This document shows positions 1 through 7,038 of a stretch of 37,606 bases of DNA, one piece after another (positions within the stretch are counted from its first letter, which is position 1; the number at the start of each line of letters is the position of its first letter). The translations under genes were made by a program, and so were the position numbers. A model generated the notes under the pieces. That model made no database searches, was not told the origin of the DNA, and saw only the letters and a program-made list of their open reading frames with translations. The DNA comes from Leyella stercorea DSM 18206 (GTDB lineage Bacteria > Bacteroidota > Bacteroidia > Bacteroidales > Bacteroidaceae), in contig NZ_JH379409.1 of the NCBI RefSeq assembly GCF_000235885.1, positions 1 through 37,606 on the forward strand, in the 5' to 3' direction.

Positions 1-28
1 TATGCGCTAAATTAATTCCGCCAACGGG
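1..28. repeat. left copy of 28-bp terminal inverted repeat
   Basis: Bases 1-28 (beginning tatgcgctaaatt, ending ccgccaacggg) are the exact reverse complement of 37578-37605, so the window is bounded by a perfect inverted repeat. The repeat contains an AATTAATT palindromic core with unequal GC-rich arms (gcgct and ccgcc). An A-rich octamer stutter follows on the inner side. Such repeats bound invertible segments or phase-variable promoters in Bacteroidales, and assemblies often break there. The window itself shows no recombinase gene. Its function as a recombination site is inference; the repeat itself is seen directly. Confidence 0.9.
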
Positions 29-35
29 TTTTAAA

Positions 36-67
36 AGTAAAAGAGTAAAAAAGTAAAAGGGTAAAAA
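36..67. repeat. octamer tandem repeat (agtaaaag-like, 4 units)
   Basis: Four consecutive 8-bp units lie at 36-43, 44-51, 52-59 and 60-67: agtaaaag, agtaaaaa, agtaaaag and ggtaaaaa. The run sits between the terminal inverted repeat and the 3' end of the porin gene. No role can be assigned. It has the same period as the tctcacc octamer array at 6943-7022, which suggests slippage-prone intergenic DNA is a habit of this genome. Confidence 0.75.
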
Positions 68-126
68 GCTAAACCGCGTGTTCTGTGGGAGAATATACTC
101 CGCAGCAAGGTTCTGTGGAAAGTCGC

Positions 127-1164
127 TCAGAAACTGTAGTACAGACGTGCGCAGAGCGCGGTGAAGTTGCCTTCGGTGTTGTTGATGTACTGGAAGGAGG
201 GCTGCAGTGCGATGTGGCGGTTCAACTGGCGACGGTATGTCAGCTCAACGGAGTGCTCGGTGCTTTGACGGAAGCGAGCGCATTGAGCAGACAATCCGCA
301 CTGGTTGAGACTGTCGCAGTAGGCGCAGCCTACCTCGGCATACCTGTAGCAGGCACTTTGGCGACAGGTGTTCTCCGAGTACTGCGCCATACACGTCACG
401 CAGCGGTCGGCAGCCGACCACACGGGCTGCTCGGCATACGCCCACCAGGCGCAGGTGGTCTTGTGTGCAGCAGCGTCGGCAGACGGCATTTCGCCATCCG
501 TGCCGACGGTATATTGCCGCGAGTGGACAGCCACGCCGGCGAAGTAGTGCGCACCGCTGTGCGCATACTCCAGTTGCGAGATGTTGAACACGCCGTCCTT
601 CGCCGGTCGCACGAGGAACGGGTTGTCTCTACGTTTCCATCCGTTGTAGCCAGTGCCGTTGTACAGGCTGTTTCTGAATGTCCAGCCGCCCCTCGACACG
701 TCGAAGTAGACCGTAAGCCCCGAGAACGGATAGTTGGCTATGGGGTAGCTTGCGGCGATGGTGGGGAAGATGCCACAGGAACTGTTGATGAAGAGCGCGG
801 TGATGTCGGATGTGAAGAAGTCCTCGCTCACGTTGCGCACGCCGACAAACAGATGTGCCGCCTGCCACTCGTGCATGTAGCCCAATACGGCGATGGCAGC
901 AACGTTGTTCTCAGCCTCAATGTTCGAGAACGTCTGCCAGTCGGCTATGATTGTTTCATTAGTTTTCGCTATGTGCAGCGTAGAGGCTTCTATGGTGCCC
1001 TTGCCATCGAATACGGGCACGTTCAGGTTCAAGCGCAGCAGGTTCAGCCAGTTGGTGTTGCGCTTCATGTCCCACTGCCACTCTGCGGTGTATTCACCGC
1101 TGAAGGTTTGCGCTGAGCAAAGGCAGGGCAGGAGACAGCTTAGTATGATAAGAAGATGTTTCAT
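127..1164 (-). CDS. OprB-like outer-membrane porin (carbohydrate porin family)
   Basis: A 345-aa outer-membrane beta-barrel protein resembling Bacteroidetes relatives of the OprB carbohydrate-selective porins, which let small sugars diffuse across the outer membrane. A signal peptide covers about residues 1-18 and ends CSA. OprB-like stretches include TFSNIEAENNVAA, the region around SDITALFINSSCGIFP, and FSGLTVYFDV followed by FRNSLYNG. The protein ends in LYYSF; a terminal Phe is the usual signal for barrel insertion. It is somewhat shorter than classical OprB proteins of about 400 aa. The last third is unusually rich in cysteine, about ten in roughly 110 residues. It stands alone, 225 bp downstream of the ATPase gene on the same strand. 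The substrate is unknown; the family call is by recalled similarity. Confidence 0.75.
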   Translation of the reverse strand: MKHLLIILSCLLPCLCSAQTFSGEYTAEWQWDMKRNTNWLNLLRLNLNVPVFDGKGTIEASTLHIAKTNETIIADWQTFSNIEAENNVAAIAVLGYMHEWQAAHLFVGVRNVSEDFFTSDITALFINSSCGIFPTIAASYPIANYPFSGLTVYFDVSRGGWTFRNSLYNGTGYNGWKRRDNPFLVRPAKDGVFNISQLEYAHSGAHYFAGVAVHSRQYTVGTDGEMPSADAAAHKTTCAWWAYAEQPVWSAADRCVTCMAQYSENTCRQSACYRYAEVGCAYCDSLNQCGLSAQCARFRQSTEHSVELTYRRQLNRHIALQPSFQYINNTEGNFTALCARLYYSF

Positions 1165-1190
1165 TTCTGATGTTTATGTTTGTTGTTAAG

Positions 1191-1265
1191 CATCCGCGTC
1201 GACCGACGCAGATGTCCGTATCGACCGACGCAGATGTCCGTATCGACCGACGCGGATGCTCGTCG
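1191..1265. repeat. 22-bp tandem repeat framed by an inverted repeat
   Basis: Two identical 22-bp units, cgaccgacgcagatgtccgt plus at, lie at 1200-1221 and 1222-1243. A third diverged unit runs 1244-1265. The 11-mer catccgcgtcg at 1191-1201 is the exact reverse complement of cgacgcggatg at 1248-1258, so the array can fold or acts as a nested palindrome. It lies in the 225-bp space upstream of the porin start. The rest of that space (1266-1389) shows no gene or clear signal. It may influence porin expression or be a dispersed repeat; the sequence does not say which. Confidence 0.8.
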
Positions 1266-1389
1266 TTTTGCTTAGAAGATACTTTTTGTATGGTGTCTAT
1301 TTGTAAGGTCTTAGGCTCCCCATTGAGTAAAACAAAGTCTTTTCTTGTTTGTTAACCAGTTATAGTTCTTGCACTTTATACTGGCATAT

Positions 1390-2685
1390 TTATTCCAAAC
1401 TGAGAAACACACCATATAGGGGCATGTTGGTTATATTTTCCTGTTTGCGATAAGGGAGCATTGAGAAGCGTACGGCAGGTATGTCTTGATGTTGTTTTAG
1501 ATAATTGTGTAGTGATGTTGCCTTTATGCTTGTTCCTCCTTTCACTTCTATTGGTACCAGTGCACCTTTCTGCTGAATAATGAAATCCATCTCCATGCGT
1601 GAGGTGTCCGAACTATAATAATAAATGTTGTTTATGTTAGATGCGAGTAGTTGCTGAAGGACATACTGTTCGGTAAATGCCCCTTTGTATTCAGTAAATA
1701 CGGCATCGCTAATTAACACATTCTTAGCATCGGTGTCTGCCATAGCGCCCATCAATCCACAGTCGCATAAATAGAGTTTGAAAGCAGATATGTCTTCGTA
1801 GAACTTCAATGGCAATTCGGGTTTTGTCACCTTTGTAGTTTTATATATCAGACCTGCGTCTATCAGCCATTGTATGGCTAACTCGAATTCTTTCGCCCTA
1901 CCGCCTTTTTTCAATACTCCATACACGAATTTCTTGTTCTCTTTAGACAATTGCCCAAGTATCGATTGCCACACCATGTCGATGCGTGGTACCTCTTGTG
2001 TGGGTGCGTGTTTGGAGAAATCGCCTGCATAGTTGGATAGAATTTCGTTTTGAATGGTTCGCACCTGATTGAGCAATTTGTTTTCTACGTAATGCTTTAC
2101 GACCTCAGGCATTCCTCCTACATAGTAGTATTGGCGCAGATAGTCTTTTAGTTTCTCGTGGAAGGCATTCATCAGTTCGTAGTCGTGGTTATGCATGAGC
2201 TTTAGCAGTTGGTCTTCCCCCAATGCCATAAGAAACTCTTCAAAGTCCATAGGGAAAAGGCGTAGTGTCTGTACTTTTCCTACGGGGAAGGATACCCCTG
2301 CGTGTAAGGCTACACCTAACAAAGATCCTGCCACAACAATATGATATTCGGGAGCGTCTTCGCAAAAATACTTCAATGCCTCTAATGCCTGTGGAAAGGC
2401 TTGCACTTCATCTAAGAATATAAGTGTCTTGCCGGGGATGATGTCCACTCCTGTCAAAGCACTTAATCCTTGTATAATTCTAAACACATTGAAATCGCCC
2501 GCATATATGGCTTGTAGGCTTTCGTTTCTGTCGCAACTGACGTAGGCAAGGCTTGCGAATTCTTTTTTGCCGAATTCTTTAAGGATGAAAGTCTTGCCGC
2601 ATTGTCTTACACCGTTGAGTATTAATGGTTTGTGCTGCTTTTGATTCTTCCACTCTACGAGCTTGTTGTATATCTTTCTTTTCAT
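1390..2685 (-). CDS. DUF4143 AAA ATPase with C-terminal nuclease-like domain
   Basis: A 431-aa member of the AAA_14/DUF4143 ATPases that are abundant in Bacteroidetes and of largely unknown role. Walker A is GVRQCGKT (residues 25-32), Walker B is LIFLDEVQ (88-95), and a sensor-like AGSLLG lies at 119-124. The C-terminal DUF4143 region carries MEMDFII (about 364-370) and PIEVKGG (378-384). This D...E-x-K arrangement is typical of the restriction-endonuclease-like fold seen in this family. Full length and apparently intact. The ATG at 2685 begins three bases after the last micro-ORF stop of the 33-bp array, so expression may depend on that leader. Members are sometimes linked to mobile or defence regions; no partner gene is visible here. 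Confidence 0.9.
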   Translation of the reverse strand: MKRKIYNKLVEWKNQKQHKPLILNGVRQCGKTFILKEFGKKEFASLAYVSCDRNESLQAIYAGDFNVFRIIQGLSALTGVDIIPGKTLIFLDEVQAFPQALEALKYFCEDAPEYHIVVAGSLLGVALHAGVSFPVGKVQTLRLFPMDFEEFLMALGEDQLLKLMHNHDYELMNAFHEKLKDYLRQYYYVGGMPEVVKHYVENKLLNQVRTIQNEILSNYAGDFSKHAPTQEVPRIDMVWQSILGQLSKENKKFVYGVLKKGGRAKEFELAIQWLIDAGLIYKTTKVTKPELPLKFYEDISAFKLYLCDCGLMGAMADTDAKNVLISDAVFTEYKGAFTEQYVLQQLLASNINNIYYYSSDTSRMEMDFIIQQKGALVPIEVKGGTSIKATSLHNYLKQHQDIPAVRFSMLPYRKQENITNMPLYGVFLSLE

Positions 2686-2688
2686 AGT

Positions 2689-2805
2689 TTACACTTTTAG
2701 ACACATAAAAGCTCAGAAATCTTACACTTTTAGACACATGAAAACTCAGAATTCTTACACTTTTAGACACATGAAACTGCTGCAAAGCTACACTTTTTGA
2801 CACAT
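2689..2805 (-). repeat. four-copy 33-bp-period array; each copy spells a five-codon micro-ORF
   Basis: A 17-bp element (tacacttttagacacat on the plus strand) occurs at 2690-2706, 2723-2739, 2756-2772 and, with two changes, 2789-2805. Starts are exactly 33 bp apart, about three helical turns. Read in the ATPase direction, copies 1-3 are ATGTGTCTAAAAGTGTAA (Met-Cys-Leu-Lys-Val-stop). Copy 4 is ATGTGTCAAAAAGTGTAG (Met-Cys-Gln-Lys-Val-stop). The last stop ends three bases before the ATPase ATG. Each element also contains GTGT twice, ten bases apart, as operator half-sites might. Operator array and translational leader are both inferences; the repeats and spacing are directly visible. Confidence 0.85.
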
Positions 2806-2984
2806 ACAAACAAGTATTTATAGTATTTTTTGGTGAAGCATTAAGATAATTTAAGTGTATAGTCAGCGCTTGAACACGCGGATTGTATCGGGCATCTGCT
2901 TTCTGGGTGGCGGACTGCAGCGCAGGATGGGAAAAAGAAGAGTCGTCGCAGGAAGACTTCTGATTATAAAATTTTTGTAACTTC

Positions 2985-3010
2985 TTTGACACACTATACT
3001 TTTACTTTTG
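2985..3010 (+). promoter_or_regulatory. candidate promoter for the phosphatase-receptor-lipoprotein operon
   Basis: TACTTTTG at 3003-3010 fits the Bacteroidetes -7 consensus TAnnTTTG. A TTTG at 2985-2988 is a possible -33 element, but its 14-base spacing is shorter than the usual 19 or so. A second TTTG at 2974-2977 is too far, at 25 bases. The ATG at 3052 lies about 40 bases downstream behind an A-rich leader without a Shine-Dalgarno, as is usual in this phylum. The -7 box is convincing and the -33 box is weak. Confidence 0.5.
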
Positions 3011-3051
3011 CACCCAAAATTTTACACATAGTTAACTAAATAAGCAAAAGA

Positions 3052-4101
3052 ATGAAAAAGAAAGTAGTGAGAGAAAGCTGCGGCAGAAGAATGGCTGTGT
3101 GGTCATTGGCTGCAATGATGTTGTTGGGTAGCATGGGTATGCAGGCTCAAGGTACAGTCGGCGTGCCGGCGTGCTGCAAGGCGAAGGTGGCAACGGCTGC
3201 CGTAGCGCAACCGGTTGCTGACGACGTGCGTGCCGAGTGGCAGCAGCTGAAGGGCGACGTGACGCTCTATATGACCAACGACATGGGACGCAACGGCTAT
3301 TACGACCAGAAGCCGATAGCCGAACTGATGGGCGAAATGGCGGGAGTGGTTGACCCTGAGTGTGTGTTTGCTGCGGGCGACATTCATCATTTCAATGGTG
3401 TTGCGTCGCTACAGGACCCGCTTTGGATGACCAACTACGAGCTGGTTTACTCGCATCCCGACCTTATGCTCGACTGGTTCCCTGTTTGCGGCAACCACGA
3501 GTATCGCGGCAATACGCAGGCTTTCATGGACTACGGCAAGGTGAGCCGCCGATGGATGATGCCTGCCAGGTATTATACTAAGGTGTTCAAGCACGGCAAC
3601 ACTTCCGTGCGCATTGTGATGCTCGACACAACACCGCTCATCGACTTTTATCGTAAGAATTCGAGCGTCTATCCCGACGCCTGCAAGCAGGACGCTGAGG
3701 CGCAGCTGGCGTGGCTCGACGAGACGCTGCGCAACGCCAAGGAAGACTGGGTGGTTGTGATGGGGCATCACCCGATATATGCCGACACCAACAAGAAGGA
3801 GAGCGAGCGTCTCGACATGCAGAAGCGTCTGCTGCCCGTGCTTCACAAATATAACAACGTGGCTATATACGCCTGCGGACACATCCACAACTTCCAGCAC
3901 ATACAGAAGAAGGGTGACAATATCGACTACGTAGTCAACTCGTCGTCGTCGTTGGCGCGTCCCGTGAAGCCTACCGACGGCACGGTGTTCTGCAGCTCTG
4001 CCGACGGCTTCTCTGTGTTCACCGTAGACAAGAAGCAGCTGAAGATGTCGATGATAGACAAGGATGGAAAGATTATTCACACGATAGCAAAGTCGAAATA
4101 G
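3052..4101 (+). CDS. secreted acid-phosphatase-like metallophosphoesterase
   Basis: A 349-aa exported phosphatase of the calcineurin-like superfamily, closest in motif layout to the purple acid/ACP5 (tartrate-resistant acid phosphatase) group. A long positively charged leader with a hydrophobic core (about residues 14-32, ending MQAQ) directs export. Metal-binding motifs appear in the expected order: NDMG (76-79), GD (109-110), GNHEY (147-151), GHH (238-240) and GHIH (276-279). It should hydrolyse phosphate esters in the periplasm or at the cell surface. One base separates its stop from the TonB-receptor start, so the two are almost certainly co-transcribed. That suggests it frees phosphate, or dephosphorylates a ligand, for the neighbouring receptor. 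The specific substrate is unknown. Confidence 0.88.
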   Translation: MKKKVVRESCGRRMAVWSLAAMMLLGSMGMQAQGTVGVPACCKAKVATAAVAQPVADDVRAEWQQLKGDVTLYMTNDMGRNGYYDQKPIAELMGEMAGVVDPECVFAAGDIHHFNGVASLQDPLWMTNYELVYSHPDLMLDWFPVCGNHEYRGNTQAFMDYGKVSRRWMMPARYYTKVFKHGNTSVRIVMLDTTPLIDFYRKNSSVYPDACKQDAEAQLAWLDETLRNAKEDWVVVMGHHPIYADTNKKESERLDMQKRLLPVLHKYNNVAIYACGHIHNFQHIQKKGDNIDYVVNSSSSLARPVKPTDGTVFCSSADGFSVFTVDKKQLKMSMIDKDGKIIHTIAKSK

Positions 4102-4102
4102 C

Positions 4103-6934
4103 ATGAAGAGATTCTTATTCACAGCGGCACTCCTCACGGCTGCTACCTCTGCCATAACAGCGCACACGCTCGACGGCATCGTCAAGGACCACAAGACCGG
4201 CGAGCCGCTTATCGGCACCGTTATCAGAGTGAAGGAGCTGCCAAGCGTCAGCACCACAACCGGTCTCGACGGCACCTTCACGCTGCGCGAGCTGCCCGAC
4301 CGCGGCCGCTACACGCTTGTTGTCTCGTACATGGCGTACAAGACAAGAGAGATGGTGGTCGACGTGGCGAAAGACTATGACAAAGGCTCGGAGAAAGGCA
4401 AGGACGGACAACTCATTATCGCCTTGGACGAAGACTTGCAGCAGTTGGGCGAGGTGGTTGTAACCGGACGCCGCGAGTATCGCTCCGACCGCAGCGCCGT
4501 CGAGACGGTGAAGAATGCGGCGAGCGTGCTCAACGTGATGAGCCAGCAGAGCATACAGCTCTCGCCCGACGTGAATGTGGCGAGCGTGCTTCAGCGCGTG
4601 TCGGGCGTGACCATGGAGCGCGACGCTTCGGGCGAGGCTTCGTACGCCATACTCCGAGGCATGGACAAGCGCTACAACTATACGCTCGTGAACGGTGTGA
4701 AGATACCGAGCCCCGACGACAAGAACCGCTACGTTCCGCTCAACATCTTCCCGTCTGACCTGATGGACCGCCTCGTGGTTTCGAAGTCGCTTACTGCCGA
4801 CATGGAGGGCGACGCCGCAGGTGGAGTGGTCGACATGGTGATGAAGGATGCGCCCACACGCTTCCAGTTGCAGGCTAACGCCGCCGTGGGCATGAGCGAC
4901 TACTTCTGGAGCGGCGCAAGAGACTATCTCACGACCAACCGCTCCGACTATACTCACCGTTCGCCCTATGAGGCGTTCGGCTCAGACTATAAGGCTTCGG
5001 ATTCCGACTTCAGGAACGGACCGGTGCAGCTGAAGAGCCATGCTACGCCGGCGCCCAACTTCATCGGCGGTCTCAGCGTTGGCAATCGTTTCTGGAACAA
5101 CCGTATCGGCGTGATGCTTGCCGGAAGTGTGCAGAACATCTTCCGTGGCACGGAGCGTACATACAACTCGGTGAAGATGGCGTCGGGCGAACAGGCTATG
5201 TATATCTCTACGCTTAACCACCGCTACTACAGCGTACACGACTTCACGGCGGGGCTGCACGCAAAGCTCGACCTCTCGCTCTCGAACCATAAACTCGAAT
5301 GGTACAACATGTACGTACGTACCAACTCGAAGGGCGTGCGCTACAACAACGGCGTGAACACCGAGTATATCAGTGCTGACTCGTACACGCAGGACGACGA
5401 GCTGCGCTCCATTTCTTCCACGCAGAGCATCTTCGCCACCAACCTCAAGGGCACGCACCATCTGACCGACCGCTTCACGGTCGACTGGTCGGGCGTGTTC
5501 TCGCAGGCAAGAGCCGAAGACCCCGACCGCACCTACGTGACGCTTACCAACACCGTTGGTCGTAGTGCCGGCGCTGAGGGCGACGTCGTGTCGGGCGACA
5601 TATGGAGCCAGGAGAAGAACATCCTGAAGACGCTGCCCAAGAGTGCCGAACGCCGCTTCCAGCACAACAAGGATACCGACTGGGCGGGCTACATCAACCT
5701 CGCTTACGACACACGCTTCGGCGACAAGCTGGACGCTTTGTGGAAGGTTGGCGCGCAGTATCGCCGCAAGGAGCGCAGCAACCGCTACTACTCGTACGTC
5801 TTCAACCCGGCTGACATATCGCAGCAGCTCGACGGCAACGGATACGAGCAGTTCGCCAACGTCGATTGGGTATGCAAGACGCCTTACTCGCAGGCGTCTC
5901 AGCTCAACTACGACTCGAAGGAGCACATCGGCGGAGTCTACGCTATGGCTACGCTGAGCAGCGCTCTCGGAGAGCTGAACGTGGGCTTACGCGCCGAACA
6001 TACCAACCAGATATACACCATGCTGCAGCACTTCCGCAACATGGGGCAGGTGGGCGAGCAGAGCTATTGGGACTATCTGCCGTCGGCTTCAGTGAAGTGG
6101 ACACCGACAAAGAAGATGAACGTGCGCCTCTCTTACTACCGTTCTATCAACCGACCTGGATTCTACGAGATTGTACCCTACCAGATACAGGGCGAGGAGT
6201 ATCAGGAGAAGGGAAACCCCGAACTGAAGCGCGCCCGCATCGACAATATCGACCTACGCTGGGAGTGGTTCCCGTCGAGCACAGAGCAGATTCTCGCAGG
6301 CGTCTTCTATAAGTATCTGAAGAACCCGATAGAACAGGTGTTCGTTACGTCGGACGGCAAGATCGGCGCCGGAACAGACGCCTACTACATGCCCGCCAAC
6401 CTGGGCAACGCGAAGAATATGGGCTTCGAGATAGACGTGATAAAGTACATACGCCACTTTGGTGTGAAGGCAAACTATACCTACACCCACTCGGAGATTA
6501 CCACTTCGAAGCGCCAGTACAAGGAAGGCAGCGCAGAGTATAAGACGGGCGTTACGCAGACTCGTCCGCTCGTGAACCAGGCGCCGCACACAGCCAATCT
6601 CTCCCTGCTCTACAAGGACACCGAACATGGTTGGAACGCACAGCTTGCAGCCTCGTTCACCGGCACGAAACTCGCACTTGTGTCGCCGTTCAAGGACGCC
6701 GACCAGTGGGACAAGGCGATGTTCGGACTCGACTTCAGCGCAGAGAAGAAGTTCCACAACGGCATCTCGCTCTTCTTCAAGGCCAACAACCTGCTCGACG
6801 CAAAGCGCGAGCGATACCTCAAGACCGTCAACCAGAGCAACCTCGAGTATGAAGGACAGAAGAGCGACAAGACCATCGTTGGCACATACCGTTACGGCAG
6901 AACTTTCCTGCTCGGCGTGCGCTACAAGCTCTGA
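4103..6934 (+). CDS. TonB-dependent outer-membrane receptor
   Basis: A 943-aa receptor for energised import of a ligand through the outer membrane. In order it has a signal peptide (about 1-20, ending ITA), a carboxypeptidase-regulatory-like beta-sandwich (about 22-110), a TonB-box-like LGEVVVTG (about 116-123), a plug domain (about 125-245, with SVLQRVSGVTMERD and the AILRGMDKRYNYTLVNG region), and a long barrel ending LLGVRYKL. It is shorter than typical SusC proteins and has no SusD partner, so it is better called a general TonB receptor than a SusC. It starts one base after the phosphatase stop, and a beta-helix lipoprotein follows after an octamer repeat. A phosphorylated ligand is plausible but inferred only from the neighbour. 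Confidence 0.93.
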   Translation: MKRFLFTAALLTAATSAITAHTLDGIVKDHKTGEPLIGTVIRVKELPSVSTTTGLDGTFTLRELPDRGRYTLVVSYMAYKTREMVVDVAKDYDKGSEKGKDGQLIIALDEDLQQLGEVVVTGRREYRSDRSAVETVKNAASVLNVMSQQSIQLSPDVNVASVLQRVSGVTMERDASGEASYAILRGMDKRYNYTLVNGVKIPSPDDKNRYVPLNIFPSDLMDRLVVSKSLTADMEGDAAGGVVDMVMKDAPTRFQLQANAAVGMSDYFWSGARDYLTTNRSDYTHRSPYEAFGSDYKASDSDFRNGPVQLKSHATPAPNFIGGLSVGNRFWNNRIGVMLAGSVQNIFRGTERTYNSVKMASGEQAMYISTLNHRYYSVHDFTAGLHAKLDLSLSNHKLEWYNMYVRTNSKGVRYNNGVNTEYISADSYTQDDELRSISSTQSIFATNLKGTHHLTDRFTVDWSGVFSQARAEDPDRTYVTLTNTVGRSAGAEGDVVSGDIWSQEKNILKTLPKSAERRFQHNKDTDWAGYINLAYDTRFGDKLDALWKVGAQYRRKERSNRYYSYVFNPADISQQLDGNGYEQFANVDWVCKTPYSQASQLNYDSKEHIGGVYAMATLSSALGELNVGLRAEHTNQIYTMLQHFRNMGQVGEQSYWDYLPSASVKWTPTKKMNVRLSYYRSINRPGFYEIVPYQIQGEEYQEKGNPELKRARIDNIDLRWEWFPSSTEQILAGVFYKYLKNPIEQVFVTSDGKIGAGTDAYYMPANLGNAKNMGFEIDVIKYIRHFGVKANYTYTHSEITTSKRQYKEGSAEYKTGVTQTRPLVNQAPHTANLSLLYKDTEHGWNAQLAASFTGTKLALVSPFKDADQWDKAMFGLDFSAEKKFHNGISLFFKANNLLDAKRERYLKTVNQSNLEYEGQKSDKTIVGTYRYGRTFLLGVRYKL

Positions 6935-6942
6935 TTCGCGTC

Positions 6943-7022
6943 ATCTCACCGTCTCACCATCTCACCGTCTCACCGTCTCACCATCTCACCGTCTCACCAT
7001 CTCACCACCTCACCACCTCACC
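6943..7022 (+). repeat. ten-unit octamer tandem array (NtctcaccN class)
   Basis: Ten perfect-length 8-bp units (gtctcacc, atctcacc, and acctcacc for the last two) run without interruption from 6943 to 7022. They fill most of the 104-bp space between the receptor and the lipoprotein gene. They are intergenic, ending 16 bp before the lipoprotein ATG. Copy-number change by slippage would alter the spacing within the operon transcript without breaking a reading frame. Whether this tunes lipoprotein translation is not shown. Confidence 0.9.
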
Positions 7023-7038
7023 ATAACAACATCATACA

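Noticed and set aside
85..1116. 343-aa plus-strand frame opposite the porin
   Set aside because: Antisense shadow in GC-rich DNA; the minus-strand frame has a signal peptide, family-like blocks and a terminal Phe.
2690..2805. CRISPR-like pattern (17-bp repeats with 16-bp spacers)
   Set aside because: Repeats and spacers are too short, two of the three spacers resemble each other, and there are no cas genes. It is a phased leader array.
2579..2992. 137-aa minus-strand frame with repeated VSKSV units upstream of the ATPase
   Set aside because: It is created by the 33-bp period of the leader array, overlaps the ATPase start by over 100 bases, and its N-terminal half has no protein-like character or signal.
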